From Vagococcus zengguangii (GTDB taxonomy: Bacteria > Bacillota > Bacilli > Lactobacillales > Vagococcaceae): a stretch of DNA of 64,000 nt. A model generated the notes under the pieces. The model did not search any database. It saw nothing but the letters and a program-made list of their open reading frames with translations, and was not told the origin of the DNA. Positions 51,501 through 62,975 of this stretch are shown piece after piece. Position numbers and translations under genes: made by a program. The stretch is taken from assembly GCF_005145005.1 (NCBI RefSeq), contig NZ_CP039712.1:1085001-1149000 (forward strand). The letters are read 5' to 3'. How positions within the stretch are numbered: the first letter of the stretch is position 1; every line of letters begins with the position of its first letter.

Positions 51501-52790
51501 ATGAGTACATTATTAATCCAAAACGCGCGCACTATAAATGAGCGCAATCAATTAATTCCAACTGATGTCTATATCAAAGAAGGTAAAATTCAATCTATCG
51601 GTCAAAATTTAGCCAAGCTAGGGTTAAGCGCTGAAAAAATAATTGACGTGCAAGGTGGCCTATTAACACCAGGATTAGTCGATGTCCATGTTCACTTTAG
51701 AGAACCAGGATTTACTCACAAAGAAACAATTAAAACGGGTAGCTTGGCGGCTGCTCGTGGAGGTTATACAACCGTCTGCGCTATGCCAAATTTAGACCCG
51801 GTTCCTGATACGGTTGAAAATTGGCAAGCTATTGAAGATATTATTCAAAAAGATGCGGTTGTCAACGTCTTACAATACGCGACGATTACTAAAGGTTTAA
51901 GAAGCGAAGAATTAGTCGACTATCAAGCGCTAAAAGAAGCCGGTGTTTTCGCGGTAACTAACGATGGTGTTGGGGTTCAAACAGCGGGCACGATGTACTT
52001 AGCGATGAAAGAAGCCGCAAGAGTGGGATTACCGATTGTTGCTCATACTGAAGACGAAAGTTTACTATTTGGTGGCTGTATGCATCACGGCAAGAAATCA
52101 GAAGCATTAGGCTTACCTGGTATTATTAGTGCAACGGAATCATCTCAAATTGCACGCGATTTATTATTAGCTGAAGAAACAGGCGCTCATTATCATGTCT
52201 GTCATGTTTCCACTAAAGAGAGTGTCCGCATTATTCGTGAAGCAAAACAAGCCGGGATTAATGTAACGTGCGAAGTTTGTCCGCATCACTTGATTTTATC
52301 AGATGAAGACATTCCATCTGATAATGCGATTTATAAAATGAATCCACCACTTAGAGCGTTGGATGATCAAGCCGCTTTAATTGAAGGTCTGTTAGACGGA
52401 ACGATTGATTGTATCGCAACTGATCATGCGCCACATACGGATGAAGAAAAAGCTGTTTCCATGACCGAAGCACCATTCGGAATTGTTGGAAGCGAGACAG
52501 CCTTTTCACTAATGTACACGCACTTTGTTAAAACAGGTCGTTTCACATTGAAACAAGTGGTTGATTGGATGACAATCAGACCTGCGAATATCTTCGGATT
52601 AAGTTGTGGAACGTTAGATATTGGTAGTCCAGCTGACTTAGCAATTTATCAACTTGATAAAGAAATTGAAATTAATGCTGATGAATTTGAATCGAAATCA
52701 TTCAATACACCATTTATTGGTGAGAAAGTTTTAGCAGAAACACTCTATACGTTAGTAAACGGAAAAATTGTTTGGTCAAAGGAAGGTTAG
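51501..52790 (+). CDS. pyrC: Dihydroorotase
   Basis: This 429-residue zinc amidohydrolase closes carbamoyl aspartate to dihydroorotate. Metal ligands are in VDVHVHFREPG, the carbamylated or aspartate position lies in the NDGVGVQ region, further ligands are in VAHTEDE and CHVS, and the catalytic aspartate is in IATDHAPH. The gene starts 4 bp after pyrB with a GGGG-rich ribosome binding site inside the pyrB end. Confidence 0.97.
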   Translation: MSTLLIQNARTINERNQLIPTDVYIKEGKIQSIGQNLAKLGLSAEKIIDVQGGLLTPGLVDVHVHFREPGFTHKETIKTGSLAAARGGYTTVCAMPNLDPVPDTVENWQAIEDIIQKDAVVNVLQYATITKGLRSEELVDYQALKEAGVFAVTNDGVGVQTAGTMYLAMKEAARVGLPIVAHTEDESLLFGGCMHHGKKSEALGLPGIISATESSQIARDLLLAEETGAHYHVCHVSTKESVRIIREAKQAGINVTCEVCPHHLILSDEDIPSDNAIYKMNPPLRALDDQAALIEGLLDGTIDCIATDHAPHTDEEKAVSMTEAPFGIVGSETAFSLMYTHFVKTGRFTLKQVVDWMTIRPANIFGLSCGTLDIGSPADLAIYQLDKEIEINADEFESKSFNTPFIGEKVLAETLYTLVNGKIVWSKEG

Positions 52791-52797
52791 GTAGCAC

Positions 52798-53877
52798 ATG
52801 AAGAGAACACTTTTGTTAGAAGATGGCACGACGTTTGTCGGTGAAGCATTTGGAGCTGAAAAAGCAACTGTCGGAGAATTAGTTTTTACAACGGGAATGA
52901 CAGGATATCAAGAAGGGATTACCGACCCGAGTTTTAACGGTCAAATTATCGTTTTCACTTATCCATTAATTGGTAATGTCGGGATTAACCGCGATGATTT
53001 TGAGTCAATCGAACCGAGTTGTAAAGGCGTAGTTGTACGCGAATTAGCACGACGCGCTTCCAATTGGCGTAATAATTTAAGTCTGGATGAATTTTTAAAA
53101 CAAAAAGGCATTCCAGGTATTTCAGGAATTGATACGCGAGCTTTAACGAAAATTGTTCGTGAAAAAGGCGCGATTAAAGCGACTTTAATCGATGGCAAAA
53201 AAGATGCGGAACACTCATTGGATCAATTACGAGCAACCGTTATGCCGAAAAAATTAGTAGCAGAAGTGTCAACAACCAAAGCATATCCTTCACCAGGTTT
53301 AGGAAAAAATGTCGTGGTAATAGATTTTGGTTTAAAACATAGTATTTTACGCGAATTAAGTCGTTATCAGTGCCAAGTCACTGTTTTACCTTATAATGCG
53401 ACTGCAGAACAAGTACTTGCATTAGCTCCAGATGGCGTGTTATTAAGTAACGGACCTGGAGATCCACAAGATGTCCCTGAAGCGTTAACATTAATTAGAG
53501 AAATTCAAGGTAAAGTGCCATTATTCGGGATTTGCTTAGGTCATCAACTGTTCTCATTAGCAAATGGCGCTAAAACTTACAAGTTACCATTTGGACACCG
53601 TGGCAGCAATCATCCAGTTAGAGAGGTTGCAACAGGGCGTATTGATTTTACTTCACAAAACCATGGTTATGCTGTTTCAAAAGAATCATTAGCTGAAACT
53701 GATTTAATCGTGACACATGTGGAGGTTAATGATGAAACAGTGGAGGGTGTCAAACACCGTCATTACCCAGCTTTCTCAGTACAATTTCACCCAGATGCTG
53801 CACCGGGACCACATGATGCGCATCACGTGATACAAGAATTTATCGAATTAATGGATGCATGGAAGGAGTCAAACTAA
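52798..53877 (+). CDS. pyrAA: Carbamoyl-phosphate synthase small (glutaminase) chain
   Basis: This 359-residue glutaminase subunit delivers ammonia to the large chain. The N-terminal [27 protein letters not shown] is typical of CarA. The class I amidotransferase triad shows as the nucleophile Cys in FGICLGHQL with His and Glu in [12 protein letters not shown]. It lies between pyrC and pyrAB, with the next gene starting one base after its stop. Confidence 0.97.
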   Translation: MKRTLLLEDGTTFVGEAFGAEKATVGELVFTTGMTGYQEGITDPSFNGQIIVFTYPLIGNVGINRDDFESIEPSCKGVVVRELARRASNWRNNLSLDEFLKQKGIPGISGIDTRALTKIVREKGAIKATLIDGKKDAEHSLDQLRATVMPKKLVAEVSTTKAYPSPGLGKNVVVIDFGLKHSILRELSRYQCQVTVLPYNATAEQVLALAPDGVLLSNGPGDPQDVPEALTLIREIQGKVPLFGICLGHQLFSLANGAKTYKLPFGHRGSNHPVREVATGRIDFTSQNHGYAVSKESLAETDLIVTHVEVNDETVEGVKHRHYPAFSVQFHPDAAPGPHDAHHVIQEFIELMDAWKESN

Positions 53878-53878
53878 G

Positions 53879-56800
53879 ATGGTTAAACGTACGGATATTA
53901 AGAAAATTATGGTGATTGGTTCTGGACCAATTGTGATTGGACAAGCAGCAGAATTTGATTATGCAGGAACGCAAGCTTGTCTAGCACTTAAAGAAGAAGG
54001 GTATGAAGTGATTTTAGTTAATTCAAACCCTGCAACAATTATGACAGATAAAGAGATTGCCGATAAAGTCTATATCGAGCCGATTACTGAAGAATTTGTC
54101 TCTCGCATTATCCGTAAAGAACAACCAGATGCGTTATTACCAACGTTAGGTGGACAAACTGGTTTAAATATGGCCATGACTTTAGCCAATTCAGGGATTT
54201 TAGATGAGTACAACGTCGAATTATTAGGAACAAAACTATCAGCGATTGACCAAGCAGAAGATCGCGATTTATTTAAACAATTAATGGAAGAATTAGACCA
54301 ACCGATTCCAGAAAGTACGATTGCTAATACCGTTGAAGAAGCGATTGCGTTTGCGGAAGAAATTGGTTTTCCATTAATTGTTCGCCCAGCCTTCACATTA
54401 GGCGGTACAGGCGGTGGTATGTGTGACAATATGGAAGAATTAATCGAAATTGCGACAAATGGGTTAAAATTATCACCAGCAACGCAATGTTTGATTGAAA
54501 AAAGTATTGCTGGCTATAAAGAAATTGAATACGAAGTAATGCGAGATTCAGCTGACAATGCGATTGTGGTTTGTAACATGGAAAACTTCGACCCAGTCGG
54601 CATTCATACAGGGGACTCAATCGTATATGCCCCAAGTCAAACATTAACTGATGTGGAACATCAATTATTACGTGATGCCTCATTAAAAATCATTCGTGCA
54701 TTGAAAATTGAAGGAGGTTGTAACGTCCAATTAGCGCTTGACCCACACAGCTTTAATTACTATGTCATCGAAGTGAATCCACGTGTCAGCCGTTCTTCAG
54801 CTTTAGCAAGTAAAGCAACCGGCTATCCGATTGCTAAATTAGCGGCTAAAATCGCCGTTGGTTTAACTTTAGATGAAATTAAAAATCCTGTGACTAAAAC
54901 AACTTTCGCAGTATTTGAGCCGACTCTTGATTACGTCGTGGCAAAAGTCCCAAGATGGCCATTTGATAAATTCGAAAATGGTGAGCGTCGCTTAGGTACA
55001 CAAATGAAAGCCACGGGTGAAGTGATGGCAATTGGTCGTACCTTAGAAGAAGCGACCTTAAAAGCGATTCGTTCATTAGAACTAGGAACAGTACATATAT
55101 CTTTAGAAGAAGCAACGGAAGCTAGTGAAGAACAAGTGGTTAATAAAATCGTGAACGCTCAAGATGACCGTATCTTCTACATTGCTGAAGCGATTCGTAG
55201 AGGATATACAATTGAAGATATTCATGAAATGACCAAAATCGATTTGTATTTCTTAGATTGCTTATTGCATGTCATCGAAATTGAACAAGCATTGGCTGAA
55301 AACATCGGCGACTTTAACACTTTAAAAACCGCTAAAACGTATGGCTTCTCTGATGTGACGATTGCAAAAATTTGGAATCAAGATGAAGCAGCTATCCGTA
55401 CTATGCGTAAAGAAAACAACCTATTACCAGTCTACAAAATGGTTGATAGCTGTGCAGCGGAGTTCGAATCAGAAACACCGTACTTTTATAGCTCATATGA
55501 TTTTACAAACGAAAGTATTCGTACTGAAAAAGAATCTATTTTAGTTCTAGGTTCAGGTCCTATCAGAATCGGTCAAGGCGTTGAGTTTGATTACGCAACC
55601 GTTCACTCGGTTAAAGCGATTCAACAGCTTGGTTATGAAGCAATTATTATCAATAATAATCCTGAGACAGTCTCAACTGACTTCTCAATTTCGGATAAAT
55701 TATACTTTGATCCGTTGACTTTTGAAGACGTGATGAATGTCATTGACTTAGAACAACCTAAAGGAGTAATCGTTCAATTCGGTGGTCAAACAGCAATTAA
55801 CTTAGCAGATAGTTTAGACAAAGCCGGCGTTCCAATCATCGGAACAACCATCGAAGCGCTAGATACAGCCGAAAATCGTGACTTGTTTGAACAAGCCCTA
55901 AAAGCATTGGACATTCCACAACCACCAGGTGACACAGCAACAAGTAGTGAAGAAGCCGTAGCAATCGCTGAAAAAATTGGTTATCCAGTTTTAGTTCGCC
56001 CTAGCTATGTGTTAGGTGGACGCGCGATGGAAATCGTTGAAAACGAAACTGATTTACGTAGCTACATGAAAAACGCGGTTAAAGCTTCACCAGAGCATCC
56101 AGTTTTAGTTGACCGTTACTTAGTTGGTAAAGAATGCGAAGTTGATGCAATTTGTGATGGGGAACGTGTGTTAATTCCAGGGATTATGGAACACGTTGAA
56201 CGAGCGGGTGTCCATTCAGGCGACTCAATGGCAGCCTATCCACCACAAACGTTATCAGATGAAATTAAAGCCACAATTGTTGATTACACAAGACGTTTGG
56301 CGTTAGGCTTAAATTGCTTGGGCATGATGAACATTCAATACGTGATTCATGATAATCAAGTGTATGTTATTGAAGTAAACCCACGTGCGAGTCGTACGGT
56401 ACCATTTTTAAGTAAAGTAACAGATATTCCAATGGCGCAAGTCGCAACCAAAATTATTTTAGGCCAATCTCTTGAAACTCAAGGCTACGAAGATGGATTA
56501 CACCCTGAAAGCAGCTTAGTGCATATTAAAGCGCCGGTCTTTTCATTTGCAAAATTACAAAGCGTTGATACTTACTTAGGACCTGAAATGAAATCAACTG
56601 GTGAAGTAATGGGTTCAGACACAACTTTAGAAAAAGCTTTATACAAAGCTTTTGAAGCTAGCTACATGAATATTCCAAATCATGGTTCTGTTTTACTAAC
56701 AATTGCTGATGAAGCAAAAGAAGAAAGTTTAGAAATTGCTAAACGCTTTAAAAACATTGGCTTTAAACTGGTAGCTACTGCTGGAACAGCAACTTACTAC

Positions 56801-57055
56801 CAAAACAACGGGCTTGTAGTTGAAAGCATTGATAAAGTAACGCAGTCAGGTAAAAATATTTTGGATATTATTCGTGAAGGAGATGTCCAAGTAGTCGTCA
56901 ATACGATGGATAAATCAAGACAAACGAATTCAGATGGTTTCTTAATTCGCCGTGAAGCGGTCGATCATGGCGTACCACTATTCACATCATTAGATACAGT
57001 GAGTGCGGTCTTACGTGTGATTGAATCGCAACAATTTTTACTAGAATCTATTTAA
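53879..57055 (+). CDS. pyrAB: Carbamoyl-phosphate synthase large chain
   Basis: This 1058-residue enzyme makes carbamoyl phosphate from bicarbonate, ammonia and two ATP. Two homologous ATP-grasp halves are visible: the first starts with [19 protein letters not shown], the second near residue 555 with [20 protein letters not shown]-terminal MGS-like allosteric domain (residues about 930-1058) is where UMP and ornithine or PRPP act in relatives. I start at ATG 53879, 10 nt after GGAAGGAG. Another in-frame ATG at 53855 lies upstream of that site within pyrAA. Confidence 0.97.
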   Translation: MVKRTDIKKIMVIGSGPIVIGQAAEFDYAGTQACLALKEEGYEVILVNSNPATIMTDKEIADKVYIEPITEEFVSRIIRKEQPDALLPTLGGQTGLNMAMTLANSGILDEYNVELLGTKLSAIDQAEDRDLFKQLMEELDQPIPESTIANTVEEAIAFAEEIGFPLIVRPAFTLGGTGGGMCDNMEELIEIATNGLKLSPATQCLIEKSIAGYKEIEYEVMRDSADNAIVVCNMENFDPVGIHTGDSIVYAPSQTLTDVEHQLLRDASLKIIRALKIEGGCNVQLALDPHSFNYYVIEVNPRVSRSSALASKATGYPIAKLAAKIAVGLTLDEIKNPVTKTTFAVFEPTLDYVVAKVPRWPFDKFENGERRLGTQMKATGEVMAIGRTLEEATLKAIRSLELGTVHISLEEATEASEEQVVNKIVNAQDDRIFYIAEAIRRGYTIEDIHEMTKIDLYFLDCLLHVIEIEQALAENIGDFNTLKTAKTYGFSDVTIAKIWNQDEAAIRTMRKENNLLPVYKMVDSCAAEFESETPYFYSSYDFTNESIRTEKESILVLGSGPIRIGQGVEFDYATVHSVKAIQQLGYEAIIINNNPETVSTDFSISDKLYFDPLTFEDVMNVIDLEQPKGVIVQFGGQTAINLADSLDKAGVPIIGTTIEALDTAENRDLFEQALKALDIPQPPGDTATSSEEAVAIAEKIGYPVLVRPSYVLGGRAMEIVENETDLRSYMKNAVKASPEHPVLVDRYLVGKECEVDAICDGERVLIPGIMEHVERAGVHSGDSMAAYPPQTLSDEIKATIVDYTRRLALGLNCLGMMNIQYVIHDNQVYVIEVNPRASRTVPFLSKVTDIPMAQVATKIILGQSLETQGYEDGLHPESSLVHIKAPVFSFAKLQSVDTYLGPEMKSTGEVMGSDTTLEKALYKAFEASYMNIPNHGSVLLTIADEAKEESLEIAKRFKNIGFKLVATAGTATYYQNNGLVVESIDKVTQSGKNILDIIREGDVQVVVNTMDKSRQTNSDGFLIRREAVDHGVPLFTSLDTVSAVLRVIESQQFLLESI

Positions 57056-57073
57056 TAACAAAGGGGAATATCG

Positions 57074-58776
<1,703 letters not shown>

Positions 58777-58777
58777 G

Positions 58778-59491
58778 ATGCCACAACGACCAATTATTGC
58801 ATTAGATTTTCCAAATAAAGAAGAAATTATCTCATTCTTAAACCACTTTCCTAGTGAAGAATCATTATATGTTAAAGTTGGCATGGAATTATTTTATCAA
58901 GAAGGTCCTGAAATCGTTACATGGTTAAAATCACTTGGGCATGATGTCTTTTTAGACTTAAAACTGCATGATATTCCAAATACAGTTGAAAGTGCCATGA
59001 GAGGACTAGCTAAATTAGGTGTCTCGATGACGAATGTTCATGCCGCAGGTGGTATCAACATGATGGAAGGAGCTCTTCGAGGTCTTAAAGAAGGTTCTGT
59101 CGATGGTAATCGTCCCTTATTAATAGCCGTGACACAACTTACCTCAACATCAGAAGAGGCGATGCAACACGAGCAAGGGTTAATGATGACCTTAGAAGAT
59201 AGTGTTATTCACTACGCTAAGATGTCGCAAATAGCCGGATTGGACGGAGTCGTTTGTTCGGCCTTAGAAGCAAATACTATTAAAAAGCATACCTCTACAG
59301 ATTTTATTTGTTTAACACCAGGGATTCGTCCATTAGGAGCAGCAGTAGGTGATCAGCAACGTGTTGTGACACCAGGAGGCGCTCGCGACCTAAGTGCAAA
59401 CTTTATCGTCGTGGGCCGCCCAATTACACGAGCAAACAATCCTTATCAAGCGTATCAAGAAATCAAAAAAGAATGGAATGGTGAAGTATAA
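58778..59491 (+). CDS. pyrF: Orotidine 5'-phosphate decarboxylase
   Basis: This 237-residue TIM-barrel enzyme makes UMP from OMP. The catalytic [10 protein letters not shown] region (Asp-Lys-Asp array), [12 protein letters not shown] and the phosphate-binding VVGRPIT are visible. It begins one base after pyrD and overlaps pyrE by one base as TAATG. Confidence 0.97.
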   Translation: MPQRPIIALDFPNKEEIISFLNHFPSEESLYVKVGMELFYQEGPEIVTWLKSLGHDVFLDLKLHDIPNTVESAMRGLAKLGVSMTNVHAAGGINMMEGALRGLKEGSVDGNRPLLIAVTQLTSTSEEAMQHEQGLMMTLEDSVIHYAKMSQIAGLDGVVCSALEANTIKKHTSTDFICLTPGIRPLGAAVGDQQRVVTPGGARDLSANFIVVGRPITRANNPYQAYQEIKKEWNGEV

Positions 59492-60120
59492 TGACAACAG
59501 CTCAACAAACAGCTCAACATTTACTAGAAATTGGCGCGGTAAACTTAAAACCGACGGAACCTTTTACATGGGCAAGTGGCATTAAAAGTCCTATTTATTG
59601 TGATAATCGTGTTATTATGGGCTATCCTTCTATTCGAAAAGAAGTGGCAAGAAATTTAGCTGAAATGATTAAAACAAACTATCCAGATGTGGAAGTAATA
59701 GCTGGAACAGCAACAGCAGGAATTCCACATGCTGCTTGGATTGCGGATATTTTAGAACTACCTATGGTTTATATTCGTAGCGCAGCCAAAAAACATGGTC
59801 GTGGAAATCAAATCGAAGGTGTCATCCATGAAGGACAAAAAATGGTGATCATTGAAGATTTAATTTCAACAGGTGGCAGTGTATTAGAAGCTGCAGAAGC
59901 TGCCAAACGAGAAGGCGCAGATGTTTTAGGAGTGGCTGCAATTTTTACTTATGAACTAGCAGATGGTATCAATAATTTTGAAGAGGCCGGTCTAGCATTT
60001 GAAACGTTGACCAACTATTCAACCTTAATCACGACTGCCATCGATACAAATCGTATTGAAGCTAATCAAAGAGAATTATTAGAAGAATGGAAACAAAATC
60101 CTCGTGAATGGTTAAACTAA
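59491..60120 (+). CDS. pyrE: Orotate phosphoribosyltransferase
   Basis: This 209-residue enzyme joins orotate and PRPP to OMP. The PRPP-binding MVIIEDLISTGGSVLEAAEA and the segments TWASGIKSPIYCDNR and AGTATAGIPHA are family features. It is the last gene of the operon and is followed by a terminator. Confidence 0.97.
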   Translation: MTTAQQTAQHLLEIGAVNLKPTEPFTWASGIKSPIYCDNRVIMGYPSIRKEVARNLAEMIKTNYPDVEVIAGTATAGIPHAAWIADILELPMVYIRSAAKKHGRGNQIEGVIHEGQKMVIIEDLISTGGSVLEAAEAAKREGADVLGVAAIFTYELADGINNFEEAGLAFETLTNYSTLITTAIDTNRIEANQRELLEEWKQNPREWLN

Positions 60121-60128
60121 ACTGATGA

Positions 60129-60163
60129 AACAGTACAAGACAATTGTTTTGTACTGTTTTTTT
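60129..60163 (+). terminator. Terminator of the pyr operon
   Basis: AACAGTACAA and TTGTACTGTT form a perfect 10-bp stem with a 10-nt loop and a T7 run. Confidence 0.9.
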
Positions 60164-60301
60164 AACAGGTAACTACAATATCTAAGACAATAATTTAGAA
60201 TCAGCGTTCCGTTTCAGCACAATAGTATCTGATGAATATTAAGGTTGTATTAGTAGCCTAATTCTTTTTTTTTTTATAAAATAATGGGTGGAGGTGCAAG
60301 T

Positions 60302-60991
60302 ATGTATATTAAAGAAACAACCGAAATATGGGATTATAGTCAAAGTGACAAAGGACCTGAAAATTGGCATCAATTATGTCCAGAATTTTCAGTAGCAGCC
60401 GAAGATAAATGGCAATCACCGATTGGGTTATCAAAAGAAATTATCACGAAGAAAGCACCTAATGAGTTGATATTCCATTATCATGAAGATGAGTTCACTT
60501 TACGACACGATAATTACACATTACAACTTGATTCCGTCACGAATCAAAGTTATTTAATTTATAAAGGGGAACACTACTTCCTTAAAAATCTTCATTTTCA
60601 TATACCAAGTGAACACGTGTTAGATAATCGTCCTTCTGATTTAGAATTCCACTTTGTTCATCGTAATGAACGAGATGAGTTACTCGTGTTAGCCATTTTA
60701 TTTGATGTAACCGATGAGAAAGAAGCAATTTTAGCAAGAGTCTTATATGAACAGGATCGTTTGTTTGTCAAATTTGACTTTACCCCGTTCACAGAAAGTC
60801 AACCAACTTACTATCATTATCAAGGGTCACTAACAACGCCACCAACTATTGGGCAAGTTACGTGGCTAGTTATTGATGATCGTCGTGTTATTTCAACACG
60901 TGGCTTCAGCTTGTTAAAAAGTACCATTACAAGTGCCAGCAATAATCGTCCATTACAACCGATAAATAATCGTGAAATTTACCATACGTAG
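60302..60991 (+). CDS. Alpha-class carbonic anhydrase, apparently cytoplasmic
   Basis: This 229-residue alpha carbonic anhydrase interconverts CO2 and bicarbonate. The zinc ligands are His98 and His100 in LHFHIPSEH and His117 in LEFHFVH, with Glu104 and Glu115 beside them. GPENWHQL, QSPIGL, GSLTTPP and NNRPLQPINNR are further signatures. Bacterial alpha enzymes normally carry a signal peptide; none is seen here, even in the few codons upstream of the chosen ATG. I chose ATG 60302 because GGAGGTG lies 5-6 nt upstream. It stands alone after the pyr operon, whose carbamoyl-phosphate synthase consumes bicarbonate. Confidence 0.93.
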   Translation: MYIKETTEIWDYSQSDKGPENWHQLCPEFSVAAEDKWQSPIGLSKEIITKKAPNELIFHYHEDEFTLRHDNYTLQLDSVTNQSYLIYKGEHYFLKNLHFHIPSEHVLDNRPSDLEFHFVHRNERDELLVLAILFDVTDEKEAILARVLYEQDRLFVKFDFTPFTESQPTYYHYQGSLTTPPTIGQVTWLVIDDRRVISTRGFSLLKSTITSASNNRPLQPINNREIYHT

Positions 60992-61047
60992 ATGCGTGTG
61001 GTTTTTTCAGGTTTCAAGTTTACATAATGTAAATATTGTCTATAAAA

Positions 61048-61102
61048 TTTACCTAATTTTTACATAAACATGACTAATGATTTTACATTCACATCGTATA
61101 CT
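61048..61102 (+). promoter_or_regulatory. Pho-box-like array and promoter of pstS
   Basis: TTTACC at 61048, TTTACA at 61059 and TTTACA at 61082 lie on an 11-bp spacing (the step near 61070 is degenerate), with one more TTTACA at 61019. Direct TT(A/T)ACA repeats with 11-bp period are the PhoP-binding pattern of Bacilli. TATACT at 61097-61102 is the likely -10, with no good -35, as expected for an activated promoter. Confidence 0.6.
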
Positions 61103-61145
61103 CTAATTGTAATAACTAATAAATTTTACGAGGAGAGTCAATCAT

Positions 61146-62024
61146 ATGAAGAAAACATCAATGATTATTGCAGGTCTATCTTTTATCTTTTTATTAACAG
61201 GATGCGGGAGTAATAAATCTGGAAATGAAACAGGCAAAGAAAAGCAAACAGAAATCGTGGCAGTAGGTTCAACAGCCTTACAACCATTAGTGGATAAAAT
61301 AAAAGACATCTATCAAACCGATTATCCTGAGTATCAAATTTCGGTCCAAGGTGGTGGTAGTGGTACGGGATTATCGCAGGTTGCTAGTGGTGCTGTTGAC
61401 ATAGGTAACTCGGATGTTTTTGCTGAAGAAAAAGAGGGCATTGATGCTGATAAAATTATCGACAATCAAGTAGCAGTCGTCGGAATTGGCCCTGTGGTTA
61501 ATAAAGAGGTTAAAGTTGATAACCTAACACGTCAGCAACTTATCGATATTTTTACTGGTAAAGTGAAGAATTGGAAAGAGGTTGGTGGCCAGGATTTAGA
61601 TATAGTGGTTGTTAATCGTGCAGAAGGAAGCGGTACTCGTGCAACGTTTGAAAAATGGGGGCTAGACGGGACTAAAACAATCGGGACTCAAGAACAAGAT
61701 TCTTCAGGAACAGTAAAGAAAATCATAACTGAAACGCCTGGTGCTATTAGTTATTTAGCCTTTTCATACTTCGATAACAGTTTCAAATCATTAAAAATTG
61801 ATGGCGTTGAACCAACTGAAGATAATGTTGCAACAAACGATTGGACGATTTGGGCGTACGAGCATATGTACATCGGTAAAGACGCTTCTGAAGATGTGAA
61901 GAAATTCATTGAGTTTTGTTTATCAGATGATGTCCAAAAAAACGTTGTCGAACAATTAAACTACATCCCTATTACTAAAATGGAAATTAAACGCGATGTT
62001 GAAGGCAACGTCTCACCTTTGTAA
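61146..62024 (+). CDS. pstS: Phosphate ABC transporter substrate-binding lipoprotein PstS
   Basis: This 292-residue protein binds inorganic phosphate outside the membrane. It has a type II signal peptide with lipobox LLTGC (Cys20). The phosphate-binding motifs are VGSTALQPL, GGGSGTGLSQVASGAVDIG and RAEGSGTRATF. It is preceded by a Pho-box-like array and ends at a strong terminator. The rest of the transporter (pstC, pstA, pstB) is not in the window; phoP and phoR follow instead. Confidence 0.94.
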   Translation: MKKTSMIIAGLSFIFLLTGCGSNKSGNETGKEKQTEIVAVGSTALQPLVDKIKDIYQTDYPEYQISVQGGGSGTGLSQVASGAVDIGNSDVFAEEKEGIDADKIIDNQVAVVGIGPVVNKEVKVDNLTRQQLIDIFTGKVKNWKEVGGQDLDIVVVNRAEGSGTRATFEKWGLDGTKTIGTQEQDSSGTVKKIITETPGAISYLAFSYFDNSFKSLKIDGVEPTEDNVATNDWTIWAYEHMYIGKDASEDVKKFIEFCLSDDVQKNVVEQLNYIPITKMEIKRDVEGNVSPL

Positions 62025-62070
62025 TCTTTAAGGATTACCTTCACACGTTTATATTTAAAAAGATTCTATT

Positions 62071-62106
62071 AAAAATCCCCCTGACAAAGCTCAGGGGGAT
62101 TTTTAA
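62071..62106 (+). terminator. Strong terminator after pstS
   Basis: AAAAATCCCCCTGA and TCAGGGGGATTTTT form a perfect 14-bp GC-rich stem with a CAAAGC loop. Confidence 0.93.
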
Positions 62107-62240
62107 TACAAGATTGCGTATCTTAATAGTTAATAGGTCATTGATAGTCATTATTTATTGAATTTGTAATATAAGTTAGGACCGCTGTGGTGAAATTACT
62201 GTATAATTAAATTATCCATACTATAGGAGGAACATTTAAA

Positions 62241-62975
62241 TTGAAAATATTAATTGTTGATGATGAAGTCTCTATTACAACATTGATAGATTACCATCTA
62301 CAAAAAGCAGGTTATGAAACAGTGATTGTCCATGATGGTTATGAAGCCTTTCAAACAGCACTTAACCAATTCTTTGATTTTATTGTGTTAGATGTGATGT
62401 TGCCGAATATGGACGGAATGGATATTGTTAAGGCACTACGTCAACAAGCGGTTAATGTTCCTATTTTGCTATTAACTGCTAAAGATGAAACTGTCGATAA
62501 AATTATCGGGATTGAATTTGGTGCGGATGACTACATGACAAAACCTTTTAGTCCAAGGGAATTAATCGCACGTATTAAAGGAATCTTACGTCGCGCTTCA
62601 AGTGCCTCTATTACTAGTGACGTCAAAAGACTTTTAAATGAGGCCGAATTAGATAATATAATAACAGTTGGTGAGTTAACTTTTAATAGGTCGGCTTTTA
62701 CCATATATAAACAACAACAATTACTAGATTTAACGAAGAAGGAATATGAGTTGTTAGCTTATTTTATTGAACGACCAGGTCGAATCATCGATCGCGACAC
62801 ATTACTTAACCGAATTTGGGGTGATGATGTATACAGTCAGTCACGAGTTGTTGATATTCACGTCAGTCATCTGAGGGAAAAAATAGAACGTGAACCGAAA
62901 CTGCCAGAATATTTACATACAGTCCGAGGGTTTGGCTATAAATTTGATTATCTTCCGCATGAGGATTCAAGATGA
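62241..62975 (+). CDS. phoP: Response regulator PhoP (OmpR family)
   Basis: This 244-residue regulator has a receiver domain (acidic pocket IVDDE, phospho-acceptor Asp51 in VLDVMLP, Lys101 in MTKPF) and an OmpR-type winged helix ending with VRGFGYKF. It is identified as PhoP from its place beside pstS and a PhoR-like kinase; the domain alone would allow other OmpR regulators. It starts with TTG, preceded by AGGAGG at 10 nt, and no other start fits. The linker between domains is somewhat long (about residues 120-150). Confidence 0.87.
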   Translation: MKILIVDDEVSITTLIDYHLQKAGYETVIVHDGYEAFQTALNQFFDFIVLDVMLPNMDGMDIVKALRQQAVNVPILLLTAKDETVDKIIGIEFGADDYMTKPFSPRELIARIKGILRRASSASITSDVKRLLNEAELDNIITVGELTFNRSAFTIYKQQQLLDLTKKEYELLAYFIERPGRIIDRDTLLNRIWGDDVYSQSRVVDIHVSHLREKIEREPKLPEYLHTVRGFGYKFDYLPHEDSR

